Shown here: positions 24,361 to 34,263 of the stretch, piece after piece
Layout of the letters: each line of letters starts with the position of its first letter
Numbering within the stretch: the first letter of the stretch is position 1
Notes under the pieces: model-generated
Told to the model about the DNA's origin: nothing
The model's database searches: none
What the model saw: only the letters and a program-made list of their open reading frames with translations
Program-made: the position numbers and the translations under genes
Source: Cupriavidus sp. WGlv3
GTDB taxonomy: Bacteria > Pseudomonadota > Gammaproteobacteria > Burkholderiales > Burkholderiaceae
Direction: 5' to 3'
DNA length: 64,000 bases
Assembly (NCBI RefSeq): GCF_023952475.1
Contig: NZ_JALHRX010000021.1
Coordinates: 1-64,000 of the forward strand

Positions 24361-25383
24361 TCAGCGGTGCACGCTGGCGCGCATGTGGGTCAGCGCGGCA
24401 TCGCGGTTGCGCCCGGACAGCGCGTCGGTCATCACCGCCTCCAGATGCACGGGGTTCAGGTTCAGCTCCGGCGCCAGCGGGCGCTCCAGCACATTGTCGA
24501 GCTGCATCGAATCCAGGTTGTCGCGCGACAGCAGCGGCTCGCCCGGCATATGCTCCATGACCGCGGCCTGCACCCGCGCCAGCGCATCGGGCAGCGCGAT
24601 CACCGGGCGCGGATGGCCCGAGGCGCGCCCGGCAAAGCGCACCAGTTCCTCCAGCGTATAGACCTGCGGCCCGCCCAGCTCATAACCATGGCCGATGGTG
24701 GCCGGATTCACCATGGCGTTCAGGTAGGCCTGCACCACGTCCTGCACGAACACCGGCTGGAAGCGCGCATGCGCGCACGCCAGCGGCACCACCGGCGCCA
24801 GCTGCTGCATGTGAGCGAACAGGTTGAGGAAATGGTCGTCAGGGCCGAACACCACCGAGGGCCGGAAAATGGTCCAGTCGAGCCCGCTGGCGCGCACGAT
24901 GCGCTCGCCGTCGCCCTTGCTGCGCAGGTACATCGACGGTCCATTGCTGTCGGCGCCAAGCGCGCTCATATGCAACAGCCGGCGCACGCCCGTGGACAGG
25001 CATGACGCCACAATTTGCCGCACCAGTTCCACATGCGCGCTGGCAAAGGCCTCGCCGTAGGGATCGGCGCGCTCGCCGTGCAGTACGCCCACCAGGTTGA
25101 CGACGATGCCGTCGACGCCGAGCGAGCCGATCGCGTCGTCGAGCGCGGCATTGTCGGCCAGGCCCAGCTCCACCACCTCGACGCGCGGCAGCAGCAGCAG
25201 GTGCTGCGCATGCTCGACATTGCGCGTGCCGACCACGATGCGGTCCGGGGCGATGGGGGAATCGGGATTGGCGCCGGGTTCCAGCGGCGCGCCCGAGGCC
25301 GAGGCGGCGCCGGCCAGGCGCGAGACGAGATGGCTGCCGATGAAGCCGGCGCCACCGATGACGAGGACGTTGCTGGTCTGCAT
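24361..25383 (-). CDS. NDUFA9-like NAD(P)-binding protein (complex I-associated SDR family)
   Basis: 340 residues of atypical/extended SDR. It opens NVLVIGGAGFIGSHLVSRLA, the Rossmann glycine motif, and carries GVRRLLHMSALGADSNGPSM (third strand and motif region) with a following YLRSKGDGERIVRASGLDWT that places the catalytic-like Tyr-x3-Lys. The pattern matches the bacterial NDUFA9 subunit family, linked to complex I or quinone metabolism by name but not by proof. The ATG at 25383 has a GGAGG-type site (GGAGGCAAC). Confidence 0.82.
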   Translation of the reverse strand: MQTSNVLVIGGAGFIGSHLVSRLAGAASASGAPLEPGANPDSPIAPDRIVVGTRNVEHAQHLLLLPRVEVVELGLADNAALDDAIGSLGVDGIVVNLVGVLHGERADPYGEAFASAHVELVRQIVASCLSTGVRRLLHMSALGADSNGPSMYLRSKGDGERIVRASGLDWTIFRPSVVFGPDDHFLNLFAHMQQLAPVVPLACAHARFQPVFVQDVVQAYLNAMVNPATIGHGYELGGPQVYTLEELVRFAGRASGHPRPVIALPDALARVQAAVMEHMPGEPLLSRDNLDSMQLDNVLERPLAPELNLNPVHLEAVMTDALSGRNRDAALTHMRASVHR

Positions 25384-25432
25384 GTTGCCTCCGTGCCAGG
25401 AAAGAAGCACGCCGCGGCACCCGCGCCAGCCC

Positions 25433-25488
25433 GGGCCTGCGGCGCTACACCGGCAGGCCCGTCTTGCCTGCCCCATGCCGGGGCAGGC
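25433..25488. repeat. Two hairpins between the lytic transglycosylase and NDUFA9-like genes
   Basis: GGGCCTGC with GCAGGCCC (25433-25460) and GCCTGCCCC-ATGCC-GGGGCAGGC (25466-25488) are perfect inverted repeats in the 123-base gap. There is no T-run, so termination would be Rho-assisted at best. Confidence 0.5.
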
Positions 25489-25506
25489 GGACCGGAAAAG
25501 ATGACT

Positions 25507-27459
25507 TCAGGGCAGGCTGGTGGTGGTCACCGCCGACGGCGCGACCGTGCCCAGGCGCGACTTCAGCGACTGCGGCCGGCCACTCATCAATGCAGCATAG
25601 TACGTAGCGTTGGAAAGCACATTCTTCACATAGCCGCGCGTTTCATTGAACGGGATGGTCTCTGCAAAGATCGCGCCTTCCACCGGCCGCGCCAGCGTGC
25701 TGCGCCAGGCCTTGGGCCGGCCCGGGCCGGCGTTGTAGGCGGCCGAGGCCAGCGTCCAGGAGCTGTCCAGGTCGGTCAGCACCATGTTCAGGTAGTTGGT
25801 GCCGAGCTGGATGTTGATGGTGGGATCGCCCATCATCGACGGCGAAAAGTCGCTCATGCCGATCTTGCGCGCCACGTATTTTGCCGTGGCCGGCATCACC
25901 TGCATCAGGCCATGCGCCCCCGCCGACGAGCGCGCATTCATGATGAAGCGCGATTCCTGGCGGATCAGGCCGTACACCCATGCCATGTCGAGGCCAACCT
26001 CGTCGGTGGCGCGCTGCATGATGTCGCGGTACGGCATCAGGAAGCGCAGCGCGAAGTCATGCTCGTTGCGGGTGCGGTCGGCCGAGTTGACGGTGCGGTC
26101 GAGCAGCTCGAGGCGGCGCGCATATTCGGCGGCGGCCAGCAGCTCGCGATCGCTCATATTGCGCAGCTCCCAGTTCCACTCGCGGTTGCCCTCGAAGCGC
26201 AGGTTCATGGCGTAGAACTTCTGCGCGCGCTGAAAACCGGGGCGCGCGCGCATCGCCATGGCCTCGGCGTCGCTGACGGTGGTGCGCGGCGGCAGCGTGA
26301 TGCGGTTGCCCAGTTCTTCGCTGGCGAGCTGGCCGTAGAAGTTGAACTGCCCGGCAATCTGCTGGAAGTTCTGCTGGGCCTCGGTGTCGCGGCCGTCGGC
26401 CTTGAGCGCGCGGCCGTACCAGTAGATCCAGGCCGGGTCCTTGCCGCGCAGTTCCGGGCGCATCAGCTCGACCGCCTGGCGCACCTGCTTCCAGTCGCCC
26501 TGGCGCAGCGCGGCGCGCACGCGCCATTCCTGGGTGTCGTCGGACAGCCACTGGTTGCCGCCCAGATCCATCTGGCGGCGGTAATAGCCGGCCGCCTCGG
26601 GCAGCAGCTTCTTGGCCGCGAACTGGCCGATCACACCCCACGCCGCACCCTGCTCGTCGCGCGACAGCGTGCCCTGGGCCGTGGCCAGGTAGGCCGCCGC
26701 CTGCGACGGGTCGGAGCGCGCCATCTTGACGATGGTGGCAAGGGTATCGCCATCCACGCGCGCGTCAGGGACCAGCGCCGCGATCTTGCCGGCCAGCGTG
26801 ACGTAGTTCTGCTCCAGCGCCAGCCGCGCCTGGAAGGCCAGGTCGCTGCGCTGGATCTGCTGGCTCTGGACCAGATAGCCGATCAGGTCGACGCAGCCTT
26901 CGCCGTAGTACCTGGGGTCGCTCAGCACGTTGCGCGCATCGGCGGCCACGTTCTGGCCCTTGAGCGCGCGCGACAGCAGCGCATAGCACTCGACCTGGGT
27001 ATCGTCCTTGAGCGCGAACTGCGGGTATTCGACATCGAAATTGGCCCAGTCGCGCTTCTTGCCCAGCACCAGCAGCCAGTCATTGCGCATGCGGTCGGCA
27101 ATCGCGTCGCCCTTGTAGCGCTGCAGGAACACGCGCACCTGGTCGTCCGGCGCATCGATGCGGGCCAGGCCGCTGGCGTCGAACAGCTGCGGCTTGATGC
27201 GGAAGTACTCGACATAGGACGGCACCGGGTAGTCCACCAGCGTGGCCGAGATCGCGTAGGCGCGTTCGACGTCGTTCTTGCGCGCGGCTTCGCGCAGCGC
27301 GGTGAAGGCCTCGTCGGGATCGCTGGGGATCACCGTCGACGGCGCGCGCGTGACCGCCTGCGGGCGCTTCTGCGCGTGGACGGGCGTGACAAGCAATGCA
27401 CATGCAAGCGCGATCCAGGCGGCCCGGCCTGCACGCTGCAGATATACTCCCTTCAGCAT
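25507..27459 (-). CDS. slt: Soluble lytic murein transglycosylase
   Basis: 650 residues, like Slt70. A signal peptide (hydrophobic AAWIALACALLVT, cleavage after PVHA near 28) is followed by a long alpha-superhelical region of about 420 residues. The C-terminal lysozyme-like domain has YGLIRQESRFIMNARSSAGA with the catalytic Glu, then GLMQVMPATAKYVARKIG, and NIQLGTNYLNMVLTDL. It cleaves peptidoglycan to 1,6-anhydromuropeptides in the periplasm, which AmpG (59495) would import. ATG 27459 follows AAGGAAGAAG. Confidence 0.93.
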   Translation of the reverse strand: MLKGVYLQRAGRAAWIALACALLVTPVHAQKRPQAVTRAPSTVIPSDPDEAFTALREAARKNDVERAYAISATLVDYPVPSYVEYFRIKPQLFDASGLARIDAPDDQVRVFLQRYKGDAIADRMRNDWLLVLGKKRDWANFDVEYPQFALKDDTQVECYALLSRALKGQNVAADARNVLSDPRYYGEGCVDLIGYLVQSQQIQRSDLAFQARLALEQNYVTLAGKIAALVPDARVDGDTLATIVKMARSDPSQAAAYLATAQGTLSRDEQGAAWGVIGQFAAKKLLPEAAGYYRRQMDLGGNQWLSDDTQEWRVRAALRQGDWKQVRQAVELMRPELRGKDPAWIYWYGRALKADGRDTEAQQNFQQIAGQFNFYGQLASEELGNRITLPPRTTVSDAEAMAMRARPGFQRAQKFYAMNLRFEGNREWNWELRNMSDRELLAAAEYARRLELLDRTVNSADRTRNEHDFALRFLMPYRDIMQRATDEVGLDMAWVYGLIRQESRFIMNARSSAGAHGLMQVMPATAKYVARKIGMSDFSPSMMGDPTINIQLGTNYLNMVLTDLDSSWTLASAAYNAGPGRPKAWRSTLARPVEGAIFAETIPFNETRGYVKNVLSNATYYAALMSGRPQSLKSRLGTVAPSAVTTTSLP

Positions 27460-27562
27460 TCTTCTTCCTTGTCGATGACGGCGGCGCCCGCGCCTGCACC
27501 GTGTGCCGAGAACCGCGGCGCCGCCATCCGTGTTGGTTCGGACGAGGGCATTATCCCACGCC

Positions 27563-28141
27563 ATGTCTTCCACTCCTGAGACTACATCCCCCCCCGCCGC
27601 CGACCGCCGCGCGCTGCGCGCGCAACTGCTGGCGCAGCGCAGCGCCCTGCCCGCGCGCGCCGCCGCCGATGCCCGTATCGCCGCCGCGCTGTCCGAACTG
27701 CTGGCGGGCCTGGCGGTGCGCTGCCTGGGCTTCTACTGGCCGATCCAGCAAGAGTTCGACGCGCGCGCCGCGGTGGCGCAGTGGCTCGCCGCCGTGCCCG
27801 GCCGCCATGCCGCGCTGCCTTCGGTCAGCCGCCCCGGCACGCCGCTGGATTTCCACCTGTGGACGCCGGATACGCCCATGGCCACCGGCCACTACGGCAT
27901 CCCGGTGCCCGACGGCACCGAGGCCGCGATGCCGGATGCGCTGCTCATTCCCTGTGTCGGTTTCAGCCCGGACAAGTTCCGCCTGGGCTACGGCGGTGGT
28001 TTCTACGACCGCACCCTGGCTGCCATGGCGCAGCGGCCGGTCGCCATCGGCATCGGCTACGACGCCTGCCGTATCGCGCTGCAGGCGCAGCCGCACGACA
28101 TCGCCATGGACTGGATCGTGACGGAGTCGGGCGCGTTCTAG
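27563..28141 (+). CDS. 5-formyltetrahydrofolate cyclo-ligase
   Basis: 192 residues of the MTHFS family: RRALRAQLLAQRSALP at the start, GFYWPIQQEFD with the substrate region, and LGYGGGFYDRTLAAM, the nucleotide-binding signature. It converts 5-formyl-THF to 5,10-methenyl-THF using ATP and adds to the folate and methyl-cycle genes here. The ATG at 27563 is chosen because the preceding 20 residues (from 27503) lack family character. It is divergent from slt, and its stop codon overlaps the stop of the Mut7-C gene (shared CTAG). Confidence 0.93.
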   Translation: MSSTPETTSPPAADRRALRAQLLAQRSALPARAAADARIAAALSELLAGLAVRCLGFYWPIQQEFDARAAVAQWLAAVPGRHAALPSVSRPGTPLDFHLWTPDTPMATGHYGIPVPDGTEAAMPDALLIPCVGFSPDKFRLGYGGGFYDRTLAAMAQRPVAIGIGYDACRIALQAQPHDIAMDWIVTESGAF

Positions 28142-28896
28142 CCCGGATCGGGCCCGACGCCCTGCACCAGCTCGTCGACCAGCGCGCGCATGCAGCGCCA
28201 GTGCGAGCCTTCCCAGAACACCCGCAGGCAGCGGTCGCAGGTGACGAAGCTGCGATGGCGCGCCAGCACGCCGTCCGGCACGCGTCCGGCCGCGCCGGCC
28301 GGATCCAGCGCGCGCAGCGGCGCATTGCAGTCCAGGCACAGCGAAAACGGCCGCGCGCTGCGCGCCAGATCCAGCCGCGCGAAGATCTCGCGCACCTGCT
28401 GGCGCGACTTGAGCGCGCGCACATAGCAGCCGTGCGTGATGCCGCGGCGCTTGAGCAGTTCGCGGTCGCGCGTCAGCACGATGCGGCCCTCGTCGACCGC
28501 GATGCGCTCGATCTCGCTGTCTTCGAAATGGTTGTCGTAGAGCGTGTCGAAGCCGGTCATGCGCAGCAGATGCGCCAGCCCGCCAAGGTGCGCGTCGGCG
28601 ACAAAGCGCATTACCCGCAGCGGCTGCTCGCGTACCCGCAGCAGCGCAGACACGTCGATCCGTTCGAACTTGGGATAGACCGAGACCCGGTCGCCATCAC
28701 GCAGCTGCCGCTCGAACCCGCTCGATTCGCCGTTGACCAGGATCAGCTCGACCTCGGTATGCGGCACGCCCAGCGCCTCGATCATGTGCTTGACCGTGGC
28801 CGCACGCGCACACACGCACGACAGGTCGCGCCGGCGCTGGTCCGGCGCGAGGAAGTCGTTCAGTTCCTCGTAGAAACGGAAGGTGGCGGTGACCAT
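28138..28896 (-). CDS. Ubiquitin-like / Mut7-C RNase domain protein
   Basis: 252 residues in two parts. Residues 1 to about 85 (VTATFRFYEELNDFLAPDQR and on to DGDRVSVYPKFE) look like a beta-grasp, ThiS/MoaD-like domain. From about 100 on is the Mut7-C PIN-like region: RFVADAHLGGLAHLLRMTGFD, IVLTRDRELLKRR, then a zinc ribbon with Cys pairs in CLDCNAPLR and TCDRCLRVFWEG. Such proteins are thought to be RNases, but no substrate is established. The stop overlaps that of the convergent cyclo-ligase gene. Confidence 0.85.
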   Translation of the reverse strand: MVTATFRFYEELNDFLAPDQRRRDLSCVCARAATVKHMIEALGVPHTEVELILVNGESSGFERQLRDGDRVSVYPKFERIDVSALLRVREQPLRVMRFVADAHLGGLAHLLRMTGFDTLYDNHFEDSEIERIAVDEGRIVLTRDRELLKRRGITHGCYVRALKSRQQVREIFARLDLARSARPFSLCLDCNAPLRALDPAGAAGRVPDGVLARHRSFVTCDRCLRVFWEGSHWRCMRALVDELVQGVGPDPG

Positions 28897-28934
28897 GGGA
28901 CGAGTATGGCACCGATCGGGCGATGGGTGCCGGC

Positions 28935-29294
28935 TCAGCCCGCATTCCCGAGCCGCAGCGCCGCCTCCACCGCCAACTTGGCCCACGGCGTCATCGCCGC
29001 CGGCGACTCCAGCGCGGCGGGCGGCAGGCTGAGGTAGTGGCGCATGGTGACTTCGCGCCGGGAGGACTGGTAGCGGAACGGCTCGCTGCCCTCGGCCTCA
29101 AACTTCGCACGCGTGGCCTCATCCGCCTTCAGGTAGCAGGTGCCGCCCGACACCAGCGCGAACATCAGCCCGTCGTAGAACAGGCCGTGGCCGCCGAACA
29201 TCCGTTTCGCCGTGACCGGGCCGATGCGCGCCGCCAGCGGCCCCATCAGCTCGAGCAGGTGTTCGATGAAGGGGTCGGGGCGGCGCGTGGCCAT
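28935..29294 (-). CDS. TfoX N-terminal domain protein
   Basis: 119 residues: FIEHLLELMGPLAARIGPVT, then AKRMFGGHGLFYDGLMFALV and CYLKADEATRAKFEAEGSEPF, the TfoX_N (Sxy) pattern. Full-length TfoX/Sxy activates competence genes, but stand-alone N-domains like this have no proven role. It starts seven bases after the metF stop and is probably in the ahcY-metF transcript. There is no C-terminal TfoX domain. Confidence 0.88.
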   Translation of the reverse strand: MATRRPDPFIEHLLELMGPLAARIGPVTAKRMFGGHGLFYDGLMFALVSGGTCYLKADEATRAKFEAEGSEPFRYQSSRREVTMRHYLSLPPAALESPAAMTPWAKLAVEAALRLGNAG

Positions 29295-29301
29295 TGCCGG
29301 A

Positions 29302-30132
29302 TTACAGCTTCAGGCGCTGCCAGATCGCCTTGGTCGCGCCGGCTGCGTTGAGCGTATAGAAATGCAGCCCCGGCACGCCCGCGGCCAGCAGCCGCTCGCA
29401 CAGCGCGGTGACCACGTCGAGGCCGAAGGCGCGGATCGACTCGCGGTCGTCGCCGAAGCTCTCCAGCCGCTTGGCCACCCAGCGCGGCACTTCGGCGCCG
29501 CACATCTCCGAGAAGCGCATCAGCTGCGAGTAGTTGGTGATCGGCATGATGCCCGGCACGATCGGCACCTCGACGCCGAGCGCGCGCACGTCGTCGACAA
29601 AGCGGAAGTAAGCGTCGGCGTTGTAGAAGTACTGCGTGATCGCCGAGTCGGCACCGGCCCTGACCTTGCGCACGAAGTTGTCGAGGTCATGGCGCGGCGA
29701 CTTGGCCTGCGGGTGGTACTCGGGGTACGCCGCGACTTCGATATTGAACCAGTCGCCGGTCTCGGCGCGGATGAACTCGACCAGTTCGTTGGCGTAGCGG
29801 AACTCGCCGATCTCGCCCATGCCCGACGGCATGTCGCCGCGCAGCGCGACGATATGGCGGATGCCGCCGTCGCGGTACTGCTGCAGGATCGCGCGGATGC
29901 TTTCGCGCGACGAGCCCACGCACGACAGGTGCGGCGCGGCCTCGATGCCTTCGCGCTGGATTTCCAGCACGGCGTCGAGCGTGCCCTGCTGCGTGGTGCC
30001 GCCGGCGCCGAACGTCACCGAGATGTACTTGGGCTTGAGCGGTGCCAGCTGCGCGCGCGTGTTGCGCAGCTTCTCGGTGCCCTCCGCCGTCTTGGGCGGG
30101 AAGAATTCAAAGCTGAAGTAGCGGTCTTGCAT
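29302..30132 (-). CDS. metF: 5,10-methylenetetrahydrofolate reductase
   Basis: 276 residues with the FAD-dependent TIM-barrel. FSFEFFPPKTAEGTEKL is the N-terminal signature with the catalytic Glu, followed by PKYISVTFGAGG, and IVALRGDMP binds folate and flavin. GAVQYFYN-type residues appear as AITQYFYNADAYF. It makes 5-methyl-THF for methionine synthesis. It lies third in the ahcY-holin-metF run behind the SAH riboswitch, so SAH build-up should raise both SAH removal and methyl supply. Confidence 0.95.
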   Translation of the reverse strand: MQDRYFSFEFFPPKTAEGTEKLRNTRAQLAPLKPKYISVTFGAGGTTQQGTLDAVLEIQREGIEAAPHLSCVGSSRESIRAILQQYRDGGIRHIVALRGDMPSGMGEIGEFRYANELVEFIRAETGDWFNIEVAAYPEYHPQAKSPRHDLDNFVRKVRAGADSAITQYFYNADAYFRFVDDVRALGVEVPIVPGIMPITNYSQLMRFSEMCGAEVPRWVAKRLESFGDDRESIRAFGLDVVTALCERLLAAGVPGLHFYTLNAAGATKAIWQRLKL

Positions 30133-30172
30133 GATGGTGGCGCGCCGCGTTGCCGCCGCGCGCGGAATAAGG

Positions 30173-30523
30173 TCAGTCGTCGCGGTTGCCCAGCAGCAGG
30201 CTGGCCAGCAGCCACGAGATCACGCTGTACAGGATCGAGCCCAGCAAGGCCGCCCAGAAGCCGCCGACGGTAAAGCCCGACAGCAGGTTGCCGACGAACA
30301 GGAACAGCAGGGCGTTGATGACGAAGATAAACAACCCCAGCGTCAGCAGCGTAACCGGCAGCGTCAGGATCACCAGGATCGGACGGATCAGCGTATTGAC
30401 CAGGCCCAGCACCAGCGCCGCCAGCATCGCCGAGCCGAAGCTCTTGATGTGGATCGACGGGATGATGTACGGCAAGACGAACAGCGCGACGGCGTTGATG
30501 ATCCAGACGACCAGTAGTCTCAT
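30173..30523 (-). CDS. Phage-holin-family (PF04020-type) four-span membrane protein
   Basis: 116 residues that are almost entirely hydrophobic, with four spans: LLVVWIINAVALFVLPYIIP, MLAALVLGLVNTLIRPILVI, then TLLTLGLFIFVINALLFLFV and FWAALLGSILYSVISWLL. The NTLIRPIL motif is the family mark. Despite the name these are chromosomal proteins common beside metF/ahcY in betaproteobacteria; no lysis role is shown and no lysin is nearby. The start at 30523 has AAGGAACC upstream. Confidence 0.88.
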   Translation of the reverse strand: MRLLVVWIINAVALFVLPYIIPSIHIKSFGSAMLAALVLGLVNTLIRPILVILTLPVTLLTLGLFIFVINALLFLFVGNLLSGFTVGGFWAALLGSILYSVISWLLASLLLGNRDD

Positions 30524-30557
30524 GACGGTTCCTTGGGTTGGCTCAATAGCGGGGCTG

Positions 30558-30587
30558 CTTCCCTCTCCCGCAAGCGGGAGAGGGAAG
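30558..30587. repeat. Perfect 30-base palindrome, REP-like
   Basis: CTTCCCTCTCCCGC and GCGGGAGAGGGAAG are perfect 14-base arms around AA, in the 84-base gap between ahcY and the holin-family gene. Palindromes of this CCCTCTCCCGC type are widespread intergenic elements in Burkholderiales. It lies inside the presumed operon, so it may stabilise the ahcY mRNA or limit read-through to metF. There is no T-run on the minus strand. Confidence 0.7.
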
Positions 30588-30607
30588 TTCCTACCTTCCT
30601 GCGCGCA

Positions 30608-32026
<1,419 letters not shown>

Positions 32027-32153
32027 GTTTCACTCCCGGTGAAGAGTGGCACGCAGTTGACGAGTACGGGGGTCTAGCGGCCGTGCATGGCGCTCGGGCT
32101 CATGCGAAGCACGCGGATAGGTCGACTCGCTTCCGTGCGGACCACGGATCAGC

Positions 32154-32260
32154 GAGCGCCGTTGAAGACAGTCCGAGCCTGGCGGATGGCAGGGGCGGCT
32201 GTGCCGCCGGCCGCGCGATGTGCTTCGCGGGCCTCCATCCGTTGCAACGCTCCTCGGAGT
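32154..32260 (-). promoter_or_regulatory. SAH riboswitch and promoter of ahcY
   Basis: On the minus strand the leader holds TCCGAGGAGCGTTGCAACGG, then CGCCAGGCTCGG and AACGGCGCTC, in the order and spacing of the SAH riboswitch: CCGAG pairs with CTCGG and GAGCG with CGCTC to make the pseudoknot. A -10 box TACAAT (32267-32272) lies just upstream, so transcription should begin at about the first riboswitch base. These riboswitches turn gene expression on when SAH is high. Confidence 0.9.
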
Positions 32261-32319
32261 GGCGGTATTGTAGCGTGCCCGGAGGCCTTGCGCACCGGCC
32301 CTCCTTGATTTCCGCACAG

Positions 32320-33156
<837 letters not shown>

Positions 33157-33179
33157 GCGGCGCGCGGCTCTGGCATCAC

Positions 33180-33629
33180 TCAGTTGCCGCCGCTGGACAA
33201 CGGCACCAGCTTGAACGCGGCGCGCGCCACGCATACCACATTGCCGTCGGCATCCTTCACTTCGCCCTCGCAGAACGCAATGCGCGCGCCGCGGCGCAGG
33301 CAGCGCGCTTCCAGCGTCAGCTCGCCGCGCGCGGCAGCCAGGAAATGGGTCGACATGTCGATGGTGATCACGCCGGTTTCGGTCGGCGCATGCGAGCGCG
33401 CGGCGCCACTCAGGGTGAAGTCGAGCGTCGCCATCAGCGTGCCGCCATGCACGTCGCCGCGGCTGTTCACCAGCTGCGGGTGCGCCGGCAGGCGCGTGCG
33501 GCAGTAGCCCTCTTCGATCAGCTCCGGCTGCAGGCCGAAATAGCGCATCAGCGGCACGTCGATGCCGAAATAGGGCTTTTCAGGCGTGCCGGGGGCGGCG
33601 GGGATGATGGCGGGGAGCTGGATCGACAT
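33180..33629 (-). CDS. PaaI-type hotdog thioesterase
   Basis: 149 residues. The hotdog signature is SRGDVHGGTLMATLDFTLSG, with the catalytic Asp in the GGxxxxxxD region. TETGVITIDMSTHFLAAARG and GARIAFCEGEVKDADGNVVC follow. It should hydrolyse an acyl-CoA of unknown type. The ATG at 33629 fits the family; the longer frame to 33722 adds unlikely sequence. It converges on thiD with a 23-base gap. Confidence 0.85.
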   Translation of the reverse strand: MSIQLPAIIPAAPGTPEKPYFGIDVPLMRYFGLQPELIEEGYCRTRLPAHPQLVNSRGDVHGGTLMATLDFTLSGAARSHAPTETGVITIDMSTHFLAAARGELTLEARCLRRGARIAFCEGEVKDADGNVVCVARAAFKLVPLSSGGN

Positions 33630-33749
33630 GGTGGGCACGGCTGGGGGGTTGGCGGGGATGCTGGCCAACATCATAGCGGCGGGTCTTGGCTCGGTTCCCG
33701 GCGCTGGGCGAATGTCGCACAAATCTTTGGAAACGCGATGGTTGTCGCC

Positions 33750-34256
33750 TCAGAGCACCTGCCGCATCGCCACGCGCTGCCGCAGCCCCGCCGCACGCTG
33801 CGCCGCCAGCGCCTGCGACAGCAACGGGCATAGCTCGCTGTCCTGCAGCTGCCGAAAGCCCATCGACGCATAGAACGGCGCATTCCAGCGCAGATGCGCG
33901 AACGTGGTCAGGCCCAGCGAGCGCAGTCCGCCGGCTCGCGCCCAGTCCTGCACGGTGCCAACCAGCGCGCGCCCGATGCCGCGCCGGCCATGGTCGGGAT
34001 GCACGTCCATCTCGTCGAGATAGCCGCAGGCGCCATGGCGGCTGGCCAGCGCGAAGCCGGCGATTTCACCGCCGTGCTCGGCCACCCACAGGCGCCCTTC
34101 GCGCTGCGCCGCGGCCAGTGCCGGCTCCGGCGTGCTGACCAGGCGCAGCAGCGCCGGCAGGTCGCCTTCCGGGAACAGCGCGGCGGCGGCCAGCTCGATG
34201 TCCGGCAGCCGCGGCAGGTCATCCATGGCCGCCAGGCGTATGCGCGGGGCGGCCAC
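33750..34256 (-). CDS. GNAT N-acetyltransferase at the end of the thi operon
   Basis: 168 residues from a GTG at 34256. That start is chosen because it includes the first strand PRIRLAAMDDLPRLPDIE; starting at the ATG at 34226 would cut it. GYLDEMDVHPDHGRRGIGRALV is motif A with the acetyl-CoA loop, and NAPFYASMGFRQL the C-terminal strand. It begins seven bases after the thiE stop, so it is coupled to the thiamine operon. A thiamine role is possible but unknown. Confidence 0.78.
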   Translation of the reverse strand: MAAPRIRLAAMDDLPRLPDIELAAAALFPEGDLPALLRLVSTPEPALAAAQREGRLWVAEHGGEIAGFALASRHGACGYLDEMDVHPDHGRRGIGRALVGTVQDWARAGGLRSLGLTTFAHLRWNAPFYASMGFRQLQDSELCPLLSQALAAQRAAGLRQRVAMRQVL

Positions 34257-34263
34257 GGCGCGC

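Noticed and set aside
25015..27579. 854-codon plus-strand frame over the lytic transglycosylase gene
   Set aside because: It is antisense to a clear Slt domain protein and has no recognisable motif.
30173..30523. 'Holin' gene as a prophage remnant
   Set aside because: No other phage gene is near, and it lies in a methyl-cycle operon; the family name is historical.
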